64,000 bases of DNA, from positions 48,012-112,011 of the forward strand of contig JASGUC010000014.1 of NCBI GenBank assembly GCA_030057915.1, read 5' to 3'. Shown piece after piece: positions 59,392 to 64,000 of the stretch. This DNA is from Pseudomonadota bacterium. Lineage in GTDB: Bacteria; Desulfobacterota; Syntrophia; Syntrophales; UBA8958. The notes under the pieces were generated by a model. It was not told the DNA's origin. It saw nothing but the letters and a program-made list of their open reading frames with translations, and searched no databases. How positions within the stretch are numbered: position 1 is the first letter of the stretch; every line of letters starts with the position of its first letter. The translations under genes and the position numbers were made by a program.

Positions 59392-60484
59392 TCAATTTGC
59401 CAGCAGATAGGCCTCGATAAAGTCGTCGATGTCCCCGTCCAGGATGCGGGTCACATTGCCTGTCTCCAGGTTCGTCCGGTGGTCCTTGACCATCTTGTAA
59501 GGGTGGAGGACATAGGACCGAATCTGGCTTCCCCAGGCGATGCCCTTTTTGGTCTTCTCCACCTCGTCGAGCTTCTCGTTCTGCTCTTGGAGCTTTATCT
59601 CGTAAAGCCTCGATTTCAGGTATTTCATGGCCATCGCCTTGTTCTTGTGCTGAGACCTTTCATTCTGACACTGAACGACGATCCCCGTGGGCAGGTGGGT
59701 GATCCGCACGGCGGAATCGGTCTTGTTGACATGCTGCCCCCCGGCCCCGGAGGAGCGGTAGGTATCGATCCGGAGGTCCTTTTCGTCTATCTCGATTACG
59801 ATGTCGTCGTCCACCTCGGGATAGACGAAGACGGAGGCGAAAGAGGTGTGCCGCCGGGCGCCGGCGTCGAAGGGAGAGATGCGCACCAGCCTGTGGATGC
59901 CCACCTCCGCCTTGGCGTAACCGTAGGCGTATTCGCCCTCGATGGCGAGGGAGACACTCTTGACGCCCGCCTCGTCGCCGGGCAGAAAATCGATAATGGC
60001 GGTCTTGTAACCCTTTCTCTCCGCCCAGCGCAGATACATCCTCAGCAGTATTTCCGCCCAGTCCTGGGCCTCCGTGCCGCCGGCGCCGGCGTGAATGGAC
60101 ATGATGGCGTGGAGGCGGTCCTCCGGGGCCCCCAGCATAAGACGCAATTCATCCTCCCGGACGGACCTTTCCAGGGCCAGGATATCCCGGCCCACATCGA
60201 GCAGGGCCGCTTCGTCGTTCTCCTCCGCCGCCAGGCAGTGAAGCATGGCCAGGTCTTCATACTGCCGTTGCTGGTCCCGCCAGTGGGTTACCGCCTCCCT
60301 CAATTTTGTCTGCTGACGCAGGACCGCGGAGGCCTTTTCCTGGTCCTGCCAGAAGTCCTCCCGGGCGGCGGTTTTTTCCAATTCTCGAATTTCGTTTTCC
60401 TTGGCGGCGACGTCAAAGGCAATCTCCGAGGTGGCCGATTCTTCTTTTCAAATCCACGATCCGCTCACTCATTCCTTCCAGCAT
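59392..60484 (-). CDS. prfB: Peptide chain release factor 2, with programmed +1 frameshift
   Basis: RF2 reads UGA and UAA stops. The zero-frame ORF starts at ATG 60484 behind AAGGAGG, runs 23 codons and meets CTT-TGA-C (60418-60412). A +1 slip continues as DVAAKENEIRELEKTAARED, giving about 363 residues. The domain order is normal: the helical N-domain, the GGQ motif within SGAGGQHVNKTDSAVRITHL, and the stop-reading region (SPFDAGARRHTSFAS and neighbours). A GGAG lies five bases before the slippery codon, close to the stimulator spacing in E. coli. The gene overlaps the lnt end by 20 bp. Confidence 0.95.
60412..60418 (-). promoter_or_regulatory. prfB frameshift site CTTTGAC
   Basis: Codon 23 CTT and codon 24 TGA, followed by C, match the conserved RF2 autoregulatory slippery site. 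Low RF2 slows termination at the UGA and favours the +1 slip, so RF2 controls its own level. GGAG is placed five bases upstream. Confidence 0.92.
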
Positions 60485-62051
60485 CTCTCTTCCTCCTTAT
60501 AGGCATGACGATAAAAATTGAAGCTACCGCGGCGATGCAAGGATAGACCAAGACATCGCCCCAGGCGGCGTAAAAGGTTCCCTTGTCGTAGCATCGGATC
60601 TCGATGTCTTGAAATCCGGTCTGGAACAGGTCCATCCGCCCGTCGATCCTGCCGGCGGCGTCGATCCTGGCGCTGATGCCGGTATTGGCGGCCCGCACCA
60701 CATCGAGGCGGTTTTCCACGGCCCGGAACACCGTCATGGACAAATGCTGATACGGGGCGGAAGTGCGGCCGAACCAGGCATCGTTGGTAATGTTGACCAG
60801 AAAGTCCGCCCCCCGGCGTTTGTAATCTCGGGACGCCGCGGGGAATATCCCCTCGTAGCAGATCAGCACCCCCAGGCGCCGGTCGTTCATCTTCAAGGGG
60901 TAATAGCCCGGGCCGACGCCGAAATCGCCGATCCCGGCCACGAGCTTATTGATGAAGGGGAAGTAATCCCGCAGGGGGACATACTCCCCGTAAGGCACCA
61001 GATGGACCTTGTCGTAACGTCCGGCTATCGCGCCTTCCGGCGTGAGCAGAAAGGCGCTGTTGAACAGTGCCGTTTCCCCCCTCTGGATTGCGAAGGCGGG
61101 ACTGCCGATGAGAAACCAGGCCGCCCTGTCCTTGACCAGTGCCACAACCTCCCGGTGGAGGCCGTCGTCTTCCTGAAAGAATGCCGGGTAGGCGGTCTCG
61201 GGCCAGACGACCAACGCCGGCCTGGCCGCCGCCTCGGCCATGGAAAGGGCGGCATAGGTGGCAATGGTTTCCCGTTGATAGGCCGGGTTCCACTTGACGC
61301 TCTGGTCCACGTTTCCCTGGGCGATTCTGACCGTCAGCGTCGAGGCCGGAGCCGTCCTGTCGATCTCCTGAAGCCGCATCAGCCCATAGCCGGTCCCCAG
61401 GGCCATGATCCCCAGGACCGCCACGATTCTGACGAGCCTCCCCTTCTTTTCCTCCTTCCCCCGGTGGATGAACGCCGCCTCGAAGATCAAGACATTGACC
61501 AAGACAATCAGAAAGGACAGGCCATACACGCCGGCGATGTCGGCAAGCTGCAGGATCGGCAGATTCAGGTACTGGGAATAGCCAAGATTCTCCCAGGGAA
61601 AACCGGTCAGGAGATGCGATTTCCCGTATTCCAGGGTCGTCCAGAGGGCCGGGGCGGTGAGACACAACGGCAGTCGCCATCCCCGCAGGAAAGTCGTCGC
61701 GGCGGCGAACACCCCCGTGTAGAGCCCCAAATAGCCCGACAAGAGGAGCATGGCGGCAATGCCCACTGGATACGGCAGGTAGCCGTAGTTGACCACGACG
61801 TGGACTATCCAGTACATGACCCCGATCTGGGAGGTCAGGCCGGTGGTCAGTCCCAACAGGAAACCCTGGGCGGGCTTCTTTCCGTTCAGGGCATGGAGAA
61901 GCGGCAGGAGGCTGATCCAGGCCACGCAACCGACGCCGAATTTTGGAAAGGAGAGGATCAGCAGCACCCCGGATCCCAAGGCGAGCAGGAGTTCGAAAGG
62001 GACGAGAAAGCCCTTCCTGCCGCCTTCAGGATTCCGGCTGATTCTGTTCAT
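60465..62051 (-). CDS. lnt: Apolipoprotein N-acyltransferase
   Basis: A 528-residue inner-membrane enzyme adding the third acyl chain to lipoproteins. About seven hydrophobic helices lie in the first 210 residues, followed by a nitrilase-type domain with the Glu-Lys-Cys triad: VVWPETAYPAFFQEDDG, GRYDKVHLVPYGEYVPLRDY and LGVLICYEGIFPAASRDYKR. NITNDAWFGRTSAPYQHLSM completes the site. It overlaps the upstream CorC-type gene by 26 bp and the prfB start by 20 bp; the neighbouring corC-lnt order is widespread. Confidence 0.92.
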   Translation of the reverse strand: MNRISRNPEGGRKGFLVPFELLLALGSGVLLILSFPKFGVGCVAWISLLPLLHALNGKKPAQGFLLGLTTGLTSQIGVMYWIVHVVVNYGYLPYPVGIAAMLLLSGYLGLYTGVFAAATTFLRGWRLPLCLTAPALWTTLEYGKSHLLTGFPWENLGYSQYLNLPILQLADIAGVYGLSFLIVLVNVLIFEAAFIHRGKEEKKGRLVRIVAVLGIMALGTGYGLMRLQEIDRTAPASTLTVRIAQGNVDQSVKWNPAYQRETIATYAALSMAEAAARPALVVWPETAYPAFFQEDDGLHREVVALVKDRAAWFLIGSPAFAIQRGETALFNSAFLLTPEGAIAGRYDKVHLVPYGEYVPLRDYFPFINKLVAGIGDFGVGPGYYPLKMNDRRLGVLICYEGIFPAASRDYKRRGADFLVNITNDAWFGRTSAPYQHLSMTVFRAVENRLDVVRAANTGISARIDAAGRIDGRMDLFQTGFQDIEIRCYDKGTFYAAWGDVLVYPCIAAVASIFIVMPIRRKRDAGRNE

Positions 62052-62862
62052 CTTCCTCCTTGATTCTTCTGATCCGCACCTTTTTTATCCGGCGCTCGTC
62101 AGCGGCGACAATCGTCATCTCGAACTTGTCGATCCGGATCATCTCCCCCATGGCGGGGATGCGTTTTATTGCATTGAGGATCAAACCGCCCAGGGTCTCA
62201 TATTTTCCCTCGTCGAAGAGGACGCCGAAATGCTCCTCGAGTTCCTCGATTTCCACCCGGCCATCTACCAGGGTGCTGCCATCGGGCTCCTCCACGATGC
62301 CTGGTTCCTGGGTGTCATGCTCGTCATGAATCTCGCCGATGATCTCCTCCATCAGGTCCTCCAGCGTCACCAGCCCGGATGTCCCTCCGTATTCATCGAT
62401 AACAATGGCCAGATGATATTTTTTCTGTTTCAACTCATGGAGGAGCTGGCTGATGTTCTTGGTCTCGGGGATGTAATAGGGCTTCCTCAAGATGGAGAGC
62501 AAATCCTTCTCCGTTACCTCCCGGGACCAGAACTTAAGGAGATCCTTGACATTTATCATTCCGATTATGTGGTCGATATCGCCCCGGTAAACAGGCATGC
62601 GGGTATGGCCGTAAATGGAAATGATCCGTGCGATTTCCTCGATAGTGGCCTCGGCGCTTACCGCCACTATCTCCGTTCGGGGGATCATCACCTCCCGAAC
62701 CACCGTATCCTTGAATTCCAGTATGCTTTGGATCATCTCCCCGGATTGGGGATCGATCAGTCCGTCTTCCTCGCCCGCATCGATGATGGCCTGTATTTCC
62801 TCCTCCAGCCGCGAGGCGTCCCGTTCCTGAAAGATCCTCCTTATCAACGAAATGAGTTTCAT
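62026..62862 (-). CDS. CorC/HlyC-type CBS-domain protein (YbeX-like)
   Basis: A 278-residue cytoplasmic CBS-domain protein with DTVVREVMIPRTEIVAVSAE as the first CBS opening and HTRMPVYRGDIDHIIGMINV. The second CBS is YHLAIVIDEYGGTSGLVTLE, then the CorC_HlyC C-terminal domain (VEELEEHFG, LGGLILNAIKRIPAMGEMIR). Relatives are linked to magnesium/cobalt efflux and to rRNA metabolism (YbeX). It shares a 26-bp overlap with lnt. Confidence 0.88.
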   Translation of the reverse strand: MKLISLIRRIFQERDASRLEEEIQAIIDAGEEDGLIDPQSGEMIQSILEFKDTVVREVMIPRTEIVAVSAEATIEEIARIISIYGHTRMPVYRGDIDHIIGMINVKDLLKFWSREVTEKDLLSILRKPYYIPETKNISQLLHELKQKKYHLAIVIDEYGGTSGLVTLEDLMEEIIGEIHDEHDTQEPGIVEEPDGSTLVDGRVEIEELEEHFGVLFDEGKYETLGGLILNAIKRIPAMGEMIRIDKFEMTIVAADERRIKKVRIRRIKEEDEQNQPES

Positions 62863-62883
62863 CGACGCCGCCAGTTCTGAAAT

Positions 62884-63756
62884 TTACAGGGCCCGGGCGT
62901 ATTCGGGGCGTAGGAGTCCCGGATTCGCCGTCCCGATGACCTTTTCGATCAGGGCTACCGTCCTCTCCTTATCTTGGGGAAGACGGGCGCGAATGGGCAG
63001 ATAGTTGGATGCGTGGTTGGAGGTGAAAAAACAGTTCGTGAAGGTGGAATTGGCGATCATGATTCCCAATTCATTCAAAAAACCGAAGGCGTCGGGGAGA
63101 AGGAAATTCCCCGCCTCATACTCGTCATGGAGGGGGGCGCCGGGAACGAGCATCAGGGTGAGCGCCCCGACATAATCCGGATCGATATCCGTGAGGATCC
63201 GGGCCGTTTCCCGGGCATGCTCGACGCTCCGGTCTCTTCCTCCCAAGCCGAGAATGACCGTGACGGACAAGGCGATCCCCGCATCCTTGACCCGGCGTCC
63301 GGCCTCTGTCATCTGCTCGTAGGAAGCCCCCTTATCAATATCCCGGAGGACCTCCCGATGGCCGCTTTCCACTCCGAGGTAAACGATCCCCAACCCCTCT
63401 TCCCGCAGCTCTCGAAGCTGTTCCGGGGATTTTCGGAGGATGCTCTTGGCGTTTCCATAGAGCCCCACCCTCCCGAGGGCCGGCAGGCTTTCCCTCAACT
63501 GGCGCAGGATGTCCAACAATCGCGCCTGGGGGATGACGAGGGCGTCGCCGTCACAGAGAAAGACCCTTTCCACATGACGATAATATCGCGCTTCAAGGAT
63601 ATCCTCGGCGATCTCCCCTGGGGATTTGATCCGGAACTTGACGCCTTTGTAGGTGGGGCAAAAGGTGCAGCGGTTATGAGAACAACCTACGGTGACCTGC
63701 AACAGGAGGCTGCGCGCCTCGCTGGGAGGCCTGATGATTATCCCTTCGTACTTCAT
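62884..63756 (-). CDS. Radical SAM protein
   Basis: A 290-residue radical SAM enzyme with the cluster motif TVGCSHNRCTFCPTYKGVKF (CxxxCxxC at residues ~25-32). Other marks: RVFLCDGDALVIPQARLLDI, YLGVESGHREVLRDIDKG, LSVTVILGLGGRDRSVEHAR and TLMLVPGAPLHDEYEAGNFL. It belongs to the Elp3/HemN-like broad group, with the substrate unknown. Start ATG at 63756 behind AAAAGAAAGATG. It lies 21 bp upstream of the CorC-type gene, so the two are probably co-transcribed. Confidence 0.85.
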   Translation of the reverse strand: MKYEGIIIRPPSEARSLLLQVTVGCSHNRCTFCPTYKGVKFRIKSPGEIAEDILEARYYRHVERVFLCDGDALVIPQARLLDILRQLRESLPALGRVGLYGNAKSILRKSPEQLRELREEGLGIVYLGVESGHREVLRDIDKGASYEQMTEAGRRVKDAGIALSVTVILGLGGRDRSVEHARETARILTDIDPDYVGALTLMLVPGAPLHDEYEAGNFLLPDAFGFLNELGIMIANSTFTNCFFTSNHASNYLPIRARLPQDKERTVALIEKVIGTANPGLLRPEYARAL

Positions 63757-63807
63757 CTTTCTTTTATGAAAAAGGGGTCAACCACAATGGCCAACCCCTG
63801 TAATTTT

Positions 63808-63884
63808 TGGCGGGGCCGAAGGGACTCGAACCCTCGCCCTCCGGCGTGACAGGCCGGCGTTATAACCAACTTAACTACGACCCC
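63808..63884 (-). tRNA. tRNA-Asp (GTC)
   Basis: On the minus strand: acceptor GGGGTCG/CGGCCCC with one T-G pair, D-arm TAGTTAAGTTGGTTATAAC, anticodon stem-loop CCGGC-CTGTCAC-GCCGG (anticodon GTC), T-arm GCGAGGGTTCGAGTCCCTTC, discriminator G and encoded CCA. 77 nt in all. The rest of the window after it (63885-64000) shows no gene. Confidence 0.95.
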
Positions 63885-64000
63885 GTTTTTTACTCTCGAT
63901 GCAACTACCGCTTCGCAATCCGCCCTGCTTCGCCGATCATCCCTCCCAACCGTCGCCGCCCGCGGCTGCCGTTATTTTCAGTATGGTAGGCGGAACAGGA

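Noticed and set aside
63807..63989. Short frame beginning MAGPKGLEPSPSGV on the plus strand
   Set aside because: It is the antisense of tRNA-Asp, a well-known source of spurious proteins.

Overview
The window is high-GC bacterial DNA from a Gram-negative organism. It has LPS/heptose-type glycosyltransferases, an Lnt lipoprotein acyltransferase, an RND/TolC efflux system, S1 and an HU/IHF protein. Gene content and style suggest a member of the former Deltaproteobacteria (Desulfobacterota), perhaps a syntrophic or fermentative anaerobe. Hints are a CoA-transferase beside an acetate-type transporter, a B12-binding radical SAM enzyme, a cmk-rpsA-sppA-HU cluster, and FG-GAP and DUF4301 proteins. 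The taxonomy is inference.

Layout. 1-14.9 kb (+): a surface-polysaccharide locus with GT4, two GT9 heptosyltransferase-like enzymes, a mazEF module, asparagine-synthase-like AsnB, GT4, a PHP-like membrane protein, WbqC, a PIG-L deacetylase, a DegT aminotransferase and a WecA/MraY-type transferase. It is heavily remodelled: it holds truncated genes, two asnB remnants, a transposase remnant and repeats lying inside coding sequence. 15.1-20 kb: a small Cys-rich sigma-region-4 protein, then cmk-rpsA-sppA-HU-enoyl-CoA hydratase on the minus strand. 20.3-34.6 kb: M48/TPR protease, DUF4301, an RND efflux operon with its small PII-like partner, an acetate transporter, a small membrane protein, a CoA-transferase and a Nudix protein. 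34.9-42.6 kb: a methyltransferase, a CRISPR-like GC-rich repeat cluster, and a second minus-strand glycan/radical-SAM cluster. 42.6-64 kb: mostly housekeeping genes (YjbQ, rsmA, tsaD, nadB, purB, YheT-type hydrolase, Nudix, HAD, phosphomannomutase, MltD-LysM, prfB with a programmed frameshift, lnt, CorC-type, radical SAM) and two tRNAs.

The most striking content is repetitive. (1) A 103-104 bp element with 14-bp terminal inverted repeats occurs three times (20048, 43146, 59154). Each copy is flanked by an 11-bp direct repeat that differs between sites (one exact, two 10/11), the signature of a transposed MITE. (2) A modular family of roughly 120-135 bp, bounded by GAGACCTTTGAAAAA and its inverse complement, occurs about twenty times. 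It fills most intergenic gaps, supplies stop codons to two genes, enters a glycosyltransferase and a PHP-like protein in frame, and brackets the efflux operon as near-identical direct copies. One MITE sits inside such an element, so the two families can be ordered in time.
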